A DNA stretch of 64,000 bases, from positions 850,099 to 914,098 of the forward strand of contig FN648498.1 in NCBI GenBank assembly GCA_000310025.1. The letters are read 5' to 3'. The first letter of the stretch is position 1; each line of letters opens with the position of its first letter. The notes under the pieces were generated by a model. That model did no database searches, was not told the origin of the DNA, and worked only from the letters and a program-made list of their open reading frames with translations. Source of the stretch: Ectocarpus siliculosus (Eukaryota > Sar > Phaeophyceae > Ectocarpales > Ectocarpaceae). Below, piece after piece: positions 50,975-62,900 of the stretch. Position numbers and translations under genes: made by a program.

Positions 50975-52513
50975 TGTAGAAGAGATCTGTGGGGAGTCCA
51001 AAGAGAGACGCAAGTTGCGGGAAAAAGAAAATGATGGCATGGCAACGACGATGGTAAAATCGGTAGTCTCCCTGTCGGAAGACGAAACTCGGAGCGTTGG
51101 TGTCTGAGTCATTCCGGAATAGTGGCCACCAACCCCAAAAAACGTATGTTTCGCAGCTACACCGACCTGAGGCGTACTCAAGCGTGGTGTATGACTAGCT
51201 ACGGTCGCTTGTTGTCGTTGTTAGCCCTGGTGTTCGTTTCTGAGGCCAACTCTCATGGAAGGCCTGCAGTTGCTGAGATTTGGGCTTGTAGTGAGGCCGA
51301 CAGGCCATACCACTCTGGTGCTGTTTATTGCCGAAAAACCGAGAATTCAAATCCCGATCACCCCGAAATCGCCTTTCCCGCTGGGATTTGGCCCTCCAAA
51401 TCCCAGCGAGATTTTTTGGCCGGGGTTTGGATTTGAGGTCGTTGTGGAGGGGTTGTTGCGCGCGCGCGGCACGAGTTGCACGTTGCAGCGCACCCACCCG
51501 TGTGTTTCTAGCTTGTTGGTGTCGCCATACGTTTATGGTCAAAATACAGATCAGATTGTGGACGTGCGTCTGTGTCGACTATGCTGGGCAACTTCAGAAC
51601 ACTACCAATCGACAACATGTCCACGAGCCATTTGGTGGAGAGAGGCAAGGAGGACACTCCTTCCGAGATCATGGTATCGATGCCGCTTCATGTTCTCTCT
51701 ATAAACACATCGGCCAATTTGCTTGTTGTGCGCTGATGATGTGGTACCACTCACCACAGAGCAGGTGGGTGTACCCCTCCCGATCCTACGGCGTAGCCGC
51801 TGTTGCTGTCTGTGGTGTGTGGTGGGAAAGGAACCAACCGTCAGTTGGTGGTCTGTCGAGCCAAAGCCATCATTTATACTTTTTCGGACCATAAGAGTTG
51901 ATATAAAATATCGCTGCTGCTCTCTGTCGGCCTGGGAATTTCCTTCTGATTTTGGTGGTTTCCAGAGAAATTATTGTTTGTCCATAATAGTTGGCTTGAG
52001 GGCGCACATACCTACGTACGGAGCTTTTTGTTGTTGACTGCAAGTGGCATTGGCTTGTGGCCACGCGAGAAAAAGCACGTGCGTATGCGTCACGGCCAGG
52101 CATGGGTGCATGCCATACATGCGTACCCCTGGGTGAATTCAATTCTTGCGCCCATACCTCATTACCTCACTGGGATCTGGGAGCACGGACACAGCATGCA
52201 CGTTGTCTCGCCATCTGCACATTGCTGTTGCGTGAAATTCATAAATCAGTGAGGCGCACAAAACTTCGACATGAAGTATCGCGTACAAGCCACGGGGACG
52301 CATACAGCAGTAGGCGCCCGCACTCAAGAACCTCTTTCTTGGACGAGGCTGAGGTTCTTAATTCCTAGGGATATGCTGCGAATGGCCGCTGCGTAGGTTT
52401 TTAGTGTAGGGGCTCACAAACGGTGCTCAAGTTCTTCGATATTATTGAGTAGTCATCGGGTCAAATTCTGAAGCTTTAGCTTCAGTCTCATATTTCAATA
52501 TCCGTGGGTGGGT
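50975..52513. other. LRR gene 5' flank and gene-poor sequence
   Basis: The first few hundred bases must hold the LRR gene promoter and 5' UTR. A perfect hairpin sits at 51379-51408 (stem CGCTGGGATTTGG, loop CCCT). No other supported feature is seen. Confidence 0.5.
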
Positions 52514-52613
52514 NNNNNNNNNNNNNNNNNNNNNNNNNNNNNNNNNNNNNNNNNNNNNNNNNNNNNNNNNNNNNNNNNNNNNNNNNNNNNNNNNNNNNNN
52601 NNNNNNNNNNNNN
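52514..52613. other. Assembly gap (100 N)
   Basis: Exactly one hundred undetermined bases, a conventional scaffold-gap length, so the true distance is unknown. Repeats on its right side probably caused the break. Confidence 0.99.
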
Positions 52614-52684
52614 GGGATGGGTGGAACTTTTATTCGCATAGCCCACCCCTTGTCCGACCCTGTCTCGAATGCCGATTTCGAGCT

Positions 52685-53990
52685 ACAGTGTAAATCTCGT
52701 GGCGCCCGAAGTATGGCTCGGTAGGCAATCGCAGACCATTACCCCTCCCCGAGTTTCAGCAGCTTGCCCCTCCTGTGGGCGACACGACTCGGCCTTGACT
52801 GTTCCTTGTCTGTTTCGCCGTGGGAACGGCCGGTTTAACAGCGAAAGAGGGTCCTGCGTGTGCTGCGCGCCACAACCTTTCTTTTTTTCGTTTGTGATTT
52901 TCTTCCTTAGTCTATAGTGACCCTTGTACACATGTAGTGGCTGCTGTTATGCTCGGAAGATGCTGCAAAGGTCATAAGGTTATCGTCTCTGTCGCTTGGG
53001 CTGCACGTCGTGCTCGCGTAGGAGATGCGCATTCCTCATTTTTTCTCTGTGCCGATATCCATGAAGAAAAGCAACGGCAGCACGGTTGAAGATACAGACA
53101 ACAGACGGTCCGCCATAGTTTTTTGTTTTCTTCCCTTACATGCATGGATGGGTGGTAAAGCATGGTAAGCGTGTTGCTGCCTTACCTTTAGTGTGCTGCG
53201 TAGTTGTAATTTGAGCGATAAGGGGTAGATGGCAGGACAATCTTATTTGCGTAGTGAGGTTTGACAACTGGTCGTTCGTTTAACGGTGCGCGTCTATCGC
53301 GACGGCAAGCGTATTGAGAAAATAGTTCGTCCGCGGTGCTTCTCGTCATCATTTTCTATTTCGTTGTCACTTCATACTTCATACCACAAGTGATGAAAGA
53401 GAGTCTCCACAGTTAGTTCGGAAACGGCAACTATATTTGGTTTGTTGCGTTTGTTGTTGCTGAGCGCACATCGGATGTCGCCGTTCGTTACAGCCTGCGG
53501 TGGGCCACAGGGACGAGAGTGAGTGTCTTCGGTTAGGGTTAGGGTTAGGGTTAGGGTCTCGAGAGTTAATTAATGCCTTCTCTACGCTTTCTTCTGTTGG
53601 TCTACGTAGTAGTAGCACCTGTCTCTCTCTCGCCTATTATCGCCGTTGGGGTCCCAACAACATCGAACGTCAACCGCAATCGTTTTGCTTCTTGCTGGGT
53701 AAGAGGTTACCCGTGTACCCGGCTGCTGTATGTGAGGCGATGGGCGCTGCCTCTTTACTTGAAGCAACGGGGGCATGGCCCCTATACTGTTTGCTGCATG
53801 CTGTGCTATGTGACAGCTTCCAGCGGTTCAGAGCGGCGACGGTGGTTTTCGTATGCTCTCTTTTGCCACCTCCCTGAAGCCTGTCGCGTCTGGCTCACTT
53901 GTCTTTGTCGTCCCTTCTTTTTTTTCTTATTTTTCTTAACATAGTCTATATTTTATTTTTCAGCTTGCTTTTTGGGGTCCGCCGGTCATC
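52685..53990. repeat. 1.3-kb direct repeat, copy 1
   Basis: Aligns along its length with 54300-55605. Shared blocks include CTTGTCTGTTTCGCC, GCGAAAGAGGGTCCTGCGTG, GGTTATCGTCTCTGT, TCGCGTAGG, AACATCGAACGTCAACC and CCTGAAGCCTGTCGCGTCTG. The copies are clearly diverged by substitutions and small indels. No coding family is recognised. Copy 1 alone contains a telomere-like array. Confidence 0.85.
53531..53557. repeat. Interstitial telomere-like array (TTAGGG)4
   Basis: GGTTAGGGTTAGGGTTAGGG and one more partial unit, 27 bp, perfect. The other copy of the surrounding repeat (near 55174) has GTCTTC joined directly to TCGAGAG, so the array is an insertion in this copy. Confidence 0.9.
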
Positions 53991-54019
53991 CGCTCACCAC
54001 CCATTAATTCAGTTTTAAA

Positions 54020-54041
54020 TGTTGTTGTTGTTGTTGTTGTC
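54020..54041. repeat. GTT microsatellite
   Basis: About seven GTT triplets in the spacer between the two 1.3-kb repeats. Confidence 0.85.
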
Positions 54042-54299
54042 TTCGCATTCAAAACCGTTCCGATCTCTCTCTACCCAGTACCTTCATATGTCCGTACTGA
54101 TCCAACACTTGACGCGGTCGATTCCCGTGGTCACAGGCTAACTTACCCTAAAGAGGTACGCTAAAACAAACTGGCCCCGAAAGGTCCGCAAGTCAATAAA
54201 AATCAACGACAGATATTCTTTGGAACGGGGTGTTTACTTGCCATATCTATGACTGGGCCCTGCAAGTTTCACAATTAATTTTGAAGCTTTTCTGAAACA

Positions 54300-55605
54300 G
54301 CAGTGTCATCGTTCGATATCCGTTCGGTGAGGAATCAATCGCAAATCATGACCCGTCCCCGAGTTTGAGCAGCTTCCGCCTGCTGTGGCCGGCAAGAGTC
54401 GGCCTTCACTGCTGTACCTTGTCTGTTTCGCCATGGGAATGGCCGGTTGATGAACAGCGAAAGAGGGTCCTGCGTGCTGCGCGCCACCACCTTTTTTTTT
54501 TTTGCGTTTGTTATTGTGATTTTCTTCCTGAGTGACCGTTGTACACAACATGCGGCTGCTGCTGTACACATACTTGCGGTTGCTGCAGTATATGCTCGGA
54601 ATGTGCTGAAAAGAAAGGTCGTAAGGTTATCGTCTCTGTTGTTTTGGGCTGCACGCGATGCTCGCGTAGGCGATGCGCGTCTCCCACTTTTTTCCAGTGT
54701 CGTTGTCGGCAGCACGGTTAGTTGAAGAGACAAACAACAACAGACGGTCCGCCTTTTTTTGTTTTGCTGCATGCATGGGTGGTATGCATCGGCACGCGTG
54801 TTGCTTCCTTGCCTTGAGCCTGCTGCGTAGTCGTAATTTGAGCGATAAGTACGGTAGATGGCAGCACGATCTTATTTACTACGTAGTGAGGTATGATAAC
54901 CAACAGCTCGTTCGTGCAGCGTTGCGCATCTATGGCGGACGGCAAGCGTATTGCGATAATAGTTCGTCCGTGGTGCTATGTAGTCGTGCTCTTTTTAGTT
55001 CTCACTTCCTACAACAAGATAGTCCACAGCTCGTACACGGCGATTGACTATATTTGTTTGTTGTTGTGCTTGTTTGCTGTTGCTGAGCCGACAAAGGGTT
55101 ATATCGCCGTTCGATACACAACGTGACATCATGTCTGACAGCCTGCGGTGGGCCAGAGGGACGAGAGTGAGTGTCTTCTCGAGAGAGTCAATGCCTTCTC
55201 TTCTCGAGAGAGTCAATGCCTTGTCTTCTCTCCGCTCTCTTCTTTTTGTCTACCTCTCTTTCTCTCTCTCTCGCCTTTCGCCGGTAGGGTCCCAACAACA
55301 TCGAACGTCAACCAACCGCAGTCGTTTCGCTTTTTGCTGAGTAAGAGGCTACCCGTGCATCCGGCTGCTGCATGTGAAGCGATGGGCGTTCTGCCAAGCA
55401 ATGGACTTGGACCCTTCCTAATATTTGCTGCATATGTAGTGCTATGTGAGAGTTTCCAGCGGTCCGGAGCGAGCGGCGACGGTGCTTTTCTTCTATGCGC
55501 TCTTTTGCCTCCTCCCTGAAGCCTGTCGCGTCTGGCTCGTTTGTTCTCGCTTCTTTCTTTCTTTTGTTTTTCATGCTTTGTTTTTTGGGGTCCCCCGGTT
55601 CCTGT
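54300..55605. repeat. 1.3-kb direct repeat, copy 2
   Basis: Same orientation as 52685-53990 with about 310 bp of unique sequence between them. It lacks the TTAGGG insertion and instead has a short local duplication of TTCTCGAGAGAGTCAATGCC at 55176-55220. Confidence 0.85.
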
Positions 55606-55734
55606 GTGCTCATCGGGCGTCTTCTTGGTGTCTACCTTGATTGTTACCCGCTGCAAAAATCGAAAGCTTCAGACAGGCAACGCGACGATACTCGTCGAGT
55701 TGTCATCGGGTCAAATAATTAACTGCCAAGTTCT

Positions 55735-56605
55735 TAACGTACGCGAGGTTCCTCACAACAAACAAGCGCTGTAAGGGGAATGACGTTTCGCAAACAAACG
55801 CACAACCTGACCGGAGGGTGAGGGATTTCCACACAAACAGCTCTGTTCGGGGGTGTAAAACAAAAATTCAGCGAAAAGATCGTCAGAACAAATATCGTTT
55901 GGGCCGCACATCGAAAATCAAACTAAAAAGACTTTTACAGGTTTTTGGCGTAGGAGAACGCCCAGTGACCTAGCTTGATTCTCGTTCAATCCCTTTATTG
56001 ATTGGGCATGCACACGCGGAGAACGGCGGTGACACGTCAACGTACCCAGAAGATTCGGCGGTTTGGTCAAAACTCGAGCTAACATGCATTCAGGTACACA
56101 TACACATGCGATTCACAAGAGGGCACCTCTCGAATTGTTTCTGGTTGTCTGTTGCTGTTAAGGCATGCGACGCCGCTCATACATCAAGTCGGTAGGCTCT
56201 GGTGCTTTCGAGCAGTGTGGCTGCTTGGCGTGCTGTAGCTATCGGCAACTGAAGCGCAGCGCGCTATCTGCGCTGTGTCACCAAAACCTCTGCGGGAAGT
56301 TTGTGTGCTCAATCGGAAAACTTCAAGCGCCGCGATCTCGCGCTACAAGGCCTCAACTGATGTGCGACAGAAAAAATCGACGGGGTTGCTCAAGCTGGTA
56401 TGATTTCTACAAAAATCTTTGGACGTTTGTATCTCCTAGGGCTAAGCGGGAGAGAGGTCAGTATGGAGTATACAGCAGTCGGTGGGGGTACAAATCAGCA
56501 GGTTTGCCAGACATTCTTGTCGACAAACAACAACAAAAAAATGGTTGGAGAAAAAAAACTCCATCACCAGCCATCACGGAGTCCGGGGGACACAGGGGAC
56601 GGAAC
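55735..56605. mobile_element. Interspersed repeat family B, copy 2
   Basis: Diverged copy of the repeat in the LRR gene intron (47572-49090), same orientation. Matches begin near TACGCGAGGTTCC, pass through TTCTCGTTCAATC, AAGGCATGCGACGCC, TGGCGTGCTGTAGCT and TCTCCTAGGGC, and end at GACACAGGGGACGG. The roughly 650-bp internal stretch of copy 1 is absent. No protein is recognised. Confidence 0.65.
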
Positions 56606-57464
56606 TGTTAAGTTTCGCGCGTGACCTGTACCTTTATTCCATGCACCCTTGGTGTGAGCAGTTTATGCTCACCGTAAGTGATGAGAGGTCTATCTACAGA
56701 ACATCCTTCTGAGCAAGATCAAATGTACTTGAAAGTCTCGTCAGAATGAAACACGTGGGGGCGGCTCGAATACTCCGTCCCCACCCTCAGGTTTAGCGCG
56801 CCGGTTGTAACGCATTGGATTTCTTGATGAACTCACATGCCGTGTGATGGGCACGTAGTCCATGTCTCCGCGACAGTGCACACATATGCAAGCTCTCACC
56901 TCTCCGCACCTCCGCACTGGTGCGTCAAGCGTCAAGTCGTCTGGAATAATCGAAAAATCACTGATTGGCCGAGATGAACATTCCAGCCAGCACCAAGAAA
57001 TGAAAGAAGGCGTGTGGCATGCACCTCCCCCCTCAGCTCCCCCTCCCCTTCACCTTCCCCGAGGCCAACGCAAGAGGGAACTCTGCCAGAGCAACTCACA
57101 TGGAGAACATAGCTGCCACTAATATGGAGCATTTGGCTCACGTTTGATTGGTGTGGCATTCGTGGTTCCACGAGCGCATTGACAACCCACAGACCCAACC
57201 AAGCCTCGTAGACTACGCATGGGGCAGCGTGGTACGGCAGTACAGCAGTAAGTCTCTGGCAGGTTGAGGACGAGCAGTCGGGGTCCTCCCACTGCCATGC
57301 TTTACTCTTCCACTCTGCTGGTGAGTAGCAGTCGTGTACAGATGTCCGGAAGTGTCATGCAGCAATTGTGTTTGGAGCTCGTTTGTCTTACTCCGCAAGA
57401 GTGGCTCGTGATTGCATTATTGTCCAGAGGCAAGAAGGACCCACTACTGTTAGTCTAGGGGTGC
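56606..57464. other. Unassigned spacer
   Basis: No gene or clear repeat is seen, apart from a C-rich pyrimidine tract near 57030. Confidence 0.5.
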
Positions 57465-58699
57465 TAAGGCCATTCCTTGCGGTGTCTTCTTTTTTAGATC
57501 TTTTTTCTCCCCGAAGGGACGACCCAAAAAGGGATCTACAAAAAAGATGACCCCCTTCTTATGGTGCTGGTCGACCTTTTTCTCTTCCGAGTCATCGACA
57601 GAAAAAAAGAGACCCTGCAACGGCCGTTGTCATATACTTCTACATAACCCTTCCACCGCTTTGGTTTTTCGGCGATATATCCGCACAGAGTGAAGCAGCA
57701 GCAACTGTAAAGCTATCCCTCGCGAACTGTGGGTATGGTCCATCTTGTGTGGCGGCTGATAGAGACCACGGGGCGATAGGAGGCACGGAAACTGAGGTGG
57801 CCAGAGTCAACAGCACGCTGAAAAAATGCCCACCGCTCCAGCCAACTCCAGCAACCAGTTTTTTTTTCTCTTTTGCCCGTGTCGCAACTTTGGTTTACCG
57901 GTACTCCCTCGCCACCCACTAAAGCAACAGCGATGACAAAGGTATGCGCCACAAGCTGTGTGAATGATCCGTCTTGTGTGGTGGCTGATACAGACCAGGA
58001 GGCTTTAGGGCGCTCAGAGATTGTGAGCGCGAGAGTAGCGGACAAGCGGGAAAAATGACCCGCCGCATCTTCAAGCAGCTATTTTTGCTTCTGTGCCCGT
58101 GTCGCAACTTTGGTTTAGCGGTACTTCCTCGCCACCCATCCAACCAACAGCGATGAGAAAGGTATGCGTCACGAGCTGTGGGTATGGTTCGTCTTGTGTG
58201 ATGGCTAATACAGACCAGGAGGCGGTAGGGCGCTCAGAAGTTGGGTTCGCAAAGTTGACAGTACACGAAAAATGACCCACCGCTGCTGCGTCCAGGCTCT
58301 CTCGGCTTGTTTGCCATTTTATGGCCGCACACATCGGGTCGTCCACGTGGTCCAGCCGAATGAGAAAACAACGGCTACCGCCGGTGCTACCGACCCTGTA
58401 CCAGCCACATGGCACACCTGTGACCACCGTTAGGGTTTGCGGGGATCAACCGTGGAGAGATTCAAGTTTGTAGGCAGGAGTCATGCGGTTGTGGCCAAAA
58501 AAAGATCACAGAAGACAGCCCCGACTTATCCAAAACTGCCCCAGAAAAAGACAGGATGGGCTGCCCGAAACGGGTTGTCTTTTTTTGTTGTCCTTTTTTC
58601 CCTGAAAAAAAAAACTGTAAGACGGGGTTCTGTGGCCAGTTGGCTTTTTTTGAGAAGGAAAAAAGAAAAAGACAGCCCCAAAAAAGAACCGCAAGAAAT
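57465..58699. repeat. Nested tandem repeat, 1.23-kb unit 1
   Basis: Paired with 58700-59935 at an offset of about 1,230 bp. Each large unit starts with TTGCGGTGTCTT / GTTACGGTGTCTT and a purine-rich AAAAAAGAT block. It then has about three copies of a 220-bp sub-repeat (ACTTTGGTTTA, CTCCCTCGCCACCCACT, ATGACAAAGGTATCCGCC, CCGTCTTGTGTGGTGGCTGA). It ends with GTTTGCGGGGATCAACCGT and an AAAAAGACAG-rich stretch. Open frames across it are not conserved as a protein. Confidence 0.88.
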
Positions 58700-59935
58700 G
58701 GAGGCCATTTGTTACGGTGTCTTTTCTATTTGATCTTTTTTCCCCCAAAAGAGACGACCCAAAAAATGATCTGCAAAAAAGATTACCCATTTCTTGCGGT
58801 GCTGGTCCATCCTTTTTTCTATTCCAAGTCATCGACCGAAAAAGAGACCCTGCAACGGCCCTTCGTCACACATACATAACACCTTCCACCGCTATGTTGT
58901 TTCGGTGATATCTCCGCATACAGTGAAGCAACAGCGATGACAAAGGCATCCGCCATGAGCTGTGCGTATGGTCCGTCTTGGGTGGTGGCTGTTAGAGACC
59001 ACAGGGCGATTGGAGGCACAGAAACTGAGGTGGCGAGGGTCAACAGCACGCCGGAAAAATACCCACCGCGCCAGCAACCAGTTTTGATTTGCTCTTTGGC
59101 CTGTGTCGCAACTTTGGTTTATCGATGCTCCCTCGCCACCCACTCCAGCACCAGCGATGACAAAGGTATCCGCCATGAGCTATGTGTATGGTCCGCCTTG
59201 TGTGGTGGTTGATACAGACCAGAAGGCCGAAGGGCGCTCAAAAATCATGAGTGCAAGAGTCGTGAACAAGCGGGAAAAATGATCCGCCTCGTCTTCAGGC
59301 AATTATTTTTGCTCTTTCGCCCGTGTCGCAACTTTGGTTCATCGATGCTCCCTCGCCACTCACTCCAGCAACAGCAATGACAAAGGTATCCGCCATGAGC
59401 TGCGCGTATGGTCCGTCTTGTGTGGTGGATGACACAGATCAGGAGGCTATGGGGCGCCCAAAAGTTGCGTTCGCAAAAGTTGACAGCACACCAACAAAGA
59501 CCCCCCGCTGCCGCGTCCAGACTCTCTCGGCTCGTTTGCCGCTTGTTTGCGCCGCACACATCGGGTTGTCCACTTGGTCCAGCCGAATGAAAAAACAACG
59601 CTACCGCTGATGCTACTGACTCTGCACCGGTCACATGACACAGCTCGTGTGAACACCGTTAGAGTTTGCGGGGATCAACCGTCGAGAGATTCAAGTTTGT
59701 AGGTAGCGTCATGTGGTTGACCAAAAAAATACCACAGAAAAAGACAGCCCCGACTTATCCAAAACTGCCCCAGAAAAAGACAGGATGGGCTGTCCAAAAC
59801 GGGTTGTCTTTTTTTGATGGCCTTTTTTTCCTGAAAAAAGACACCGTAAGAAGGGGTTCTGTGGCCAGTTGTCTTTTTTTGAGAAGGAAAAAAGAAAAAG
59901 ACAGCTCCAAAAAAGAACCGTAAGAAATGGCCTCA
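58700..59935. repeat. Nested tandem repeat, 1.23-kb unit 2
   Basis: Second large unit, about the same length, with three sub-repeats (starting near 58928, 59151 and 59371). Similarity stops after GAACCGTAAGAAATGGCCTC, which marks the end of the array. Confidence 0.88.
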
Positions 59936-62900
59936 TCCCTAAAAAAACGTAAAGGAAAATGTTTCCAAATGTGTCCCGGATCTTCCCACATGGAAAAATG
60001 TTCGAGCCAACCAAATCTCGAGAACCGGTCCTTGGGCACCGCGGAAACTACATTATCACAGCTGGCCGGAGGAGAGAGGAGCGCACACAACATACACCTA
60101 CATTCCATAGATACAAACTGTGGCGAACGAATCCCATAGGCACACGTGACAAGCGCGACGCCAGGAAAGCAGCCAGTTTGCGTGGTCCTTGGAGGTTGAG
60201 ACTTGTGTTGTTGCTGCTCTTGCTGCATTGGGTGTCAGATGTGACGAAAATATCCGTTGCATCCATCCAACTGAACGCGTTGTCTTCCACCATAAATATA
60301 TGCTGCTGCTGGGAACAGAAGAGACAAAGCTTGCCACTGCTTGCCACCACCGCCCCCCGACAAAGAAGGCCAGGACCTACTGGTACATGACCCTGTGGTT
60401 GAACGTCTGCACTCGTAGCTCAAGCAAGCGAGATCGACACAAACAGCGATTGTTTCTGCCGCGAGCCTTTTTGTCGGCTTTTTGGCATTTTTCGGCTTTT
60501 TTTAACGATGTCTGCTGCACATCATCTTTGCTCCACCACCTCCTGTTTGCTCAACACACTCTGGACGCTAGATAGACCACGAGTTCGAAAGGGCTTGTGC
60601 TTCGTGTGCGCGCAGGGCTGCTAGCTATGTCTCTCTCCCCAGTATTCCACCAGCAGCATCGGCGACGATCGCTGAAAAAAAGGAACAACCAGCCAGCTCA
60701 GTTTAAGAAAGCGGAACTTTTTCAGCTAGCAGGCACTCGCTTCTCGCTTCCCTTTTTTGAGACACATCACACACGCCAATCTCCCGTTCAGCAGTGGCGC
60801 AAATAGCTGGGGAGCAGCAAATGCACGTCCAGCAGTCACCGCGTGGGGTGGTCGCGGCAGAGGAACCCCTAACCCCCGCATGCCGAGTGCTGTTGTGTTG
60901 CCCTTATCTACAAAAAATTCCGTTATATTCTTTTCGCTCGCTCTTGCCCGTCAGGAGGAACTTTAGCCAGATTTCCGGCGAAGGTGGCCATTTTTGACGC
61001 ACCAGTGCTCCATAACGGCGTGCGCGATTGACCTACTTCTTTCTGTGTTGGCGCCTCTGTATCCCAAGGTTGTGCACTGCAAACTCGCATTTTAGAAACC
61101 CGCCTCGCCTCCGATGTCAGCAGGACAAACGTGTCGGAAAGTGCCAAAATCGCAGGCTTTTCGCAGTTATGTCGCCCTGTGTAAACGTAAGTCAAGAAAA
61201 GACTTTGCAGTACACTTGACAACGCCTGTGGCCAAGTGTATGCCAGATATCAAGATCCGCGGCGTCCCTGGGAGCAAGGACATCTCGTCCAAAAATGAGC
61301 ACCGAAAGCGGTCTATTATCAAGTAGTAGGGAAACGGCGTCGTCGGATGGACAAAGTTGATTTTTTTTTTCCGGGAGAAAATTTTCGAACAGACCGGACA
61401 CATTTTCACGCGCATACAAGGCCGATTAGCACCCCTAACTGTAGATGGCCCGGTGGCTGACTTACTGTGGCGGGGCAGATCATGAAATGCAGCGAGTCTT
61501 GGGGCCCAAACCAAGGTACTGGAGGGGTCCACAACGACTACTGTCATGCCCTGACATGTTTCGAATTCCCTACAAAATAAGAGCCACGGTATATTTGTTT
61601 CAAGCATCAGCGGCCAAGCCGGCAGCGGAAATTTCAGAGGTGGCTACTGTAAAGCAGCAGCCATGGAGTTAGAAAAAAACCCCTGTCGTGAGGGACAGGC
61701 GTGCCCTTGGCTGATTCGGTTATGGTTCGGTTATGGTGCTGAACGCTTAACGCGTACCTTCGTGCTGTATTGCAATTTTGGCCACCCAGCCTACATGTAC
61801 GCTCGTTGCTTTTTCTCGCGTAGATCGATAGAATGTGTGTAATGGCTAAGGGAAGGAAATTTATCGCTTGTACCGGTTTGTCCGAGGAGTTAACAACTTG
61901 ACAGGAGATGATGGTGCCTCCAATACGCTACCGGTGGTTGCCCCTTAGGCCACCTTTGTGTTCCTGCGTTTCCGATCACCTTGTCCAAGAGAACACCGAG
62001 GGGTGACGACAGCGGCAGCAAGGTTTCAAGTCGTTCTAGGACCGGGATACATTTGGAAATGCAAGGGGGACGGTGTTGGCCCTGGTGGTGTCACAACCCG
62101 TGCTCTATGCTGTCGGCTGGTTGGGCTGGTTGTGTTGTGCTACCGACATGACCTCTTGCGAACCTCCACAACATTCGTAACCATGGTGACGTGCTTATTC
62201 AAATCTTCGTCGTGTTGCACACATGGTCGATGTCCTCTGCCGGTTTGGAAGCCGAGGCGGGTGGTTTTACTGTGGCAGCAAACGTGACCCGTACGTGCCA
62301 CTGCGAACGAAGGGCTCTTCGTCCCGACGTATTGCCGGAAAGCGGGCTTGTCCCCCTCTACACGTACCCACCTACGGATGAAGGGTAATACGTTCACAAG
62401 CTTTGAATATTTCCACCAACCTGCTGCTGCAGAAAAAACACCCTCTTGTTCCCTCGTGCGGATCCCGTTCACGCCTGGTGTGCTCCTGTTGTTCACCCCG
62501 GTGAGCCAGGCATCCCCCAAAATGAAGAGGAGGGACTCTGCACACCATGCGGCACCGACGATAGTGGAGAGGAATGCGAGTCGCAACACGACGACGATGT
62601 CGTTTCAGAGGTTGGCAGCATCGACCTGGAAAGGAAAGAGGAAGCTGAGGAAGGCGTCCCACTGGTGGGTAGTCTCGCAGTGTTGGTAGCTGTGCTAAGG
62701 TAGAAAGAGTTTGGCGGGTAGCCTCGACGACCCGCGTGCCTGCTCAACGTCTACAGAATATCGCTTGGCAAAAGTGCAGCTGCATCTGACGTTCATGGTA
62801 TTGATTGTGTCTGTTGAAGCCTGTTTGACGGAAATGGTTGCTATGTACCACCACCGCAACGGCCTTCGTCATCACAAGGGAGTTGCTGACACAGACTCTG

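Noticed and set aside
51340-51365. Sequence resembling a tRNA T-loop (ATTCAAATCCC)
   Set aside because: No matching acceptor stem, D-arm or anticodon arm could be drawn upstream.
57713-59634. Cys/Ser-rich repeated peptides on both strands
   Set aside because: They follow the 220-bp DNA repeat. The frames break differently in each copy, so no protein is conserved.
62446-62703. Acid-rich plus-strand open frame, and a signal-peptide-like minus-strand frame over the same bases
   Set aside because: There is no ATG-supported start for the minus frame, no splice partner, and no family similarity for either. Both cannot be real.
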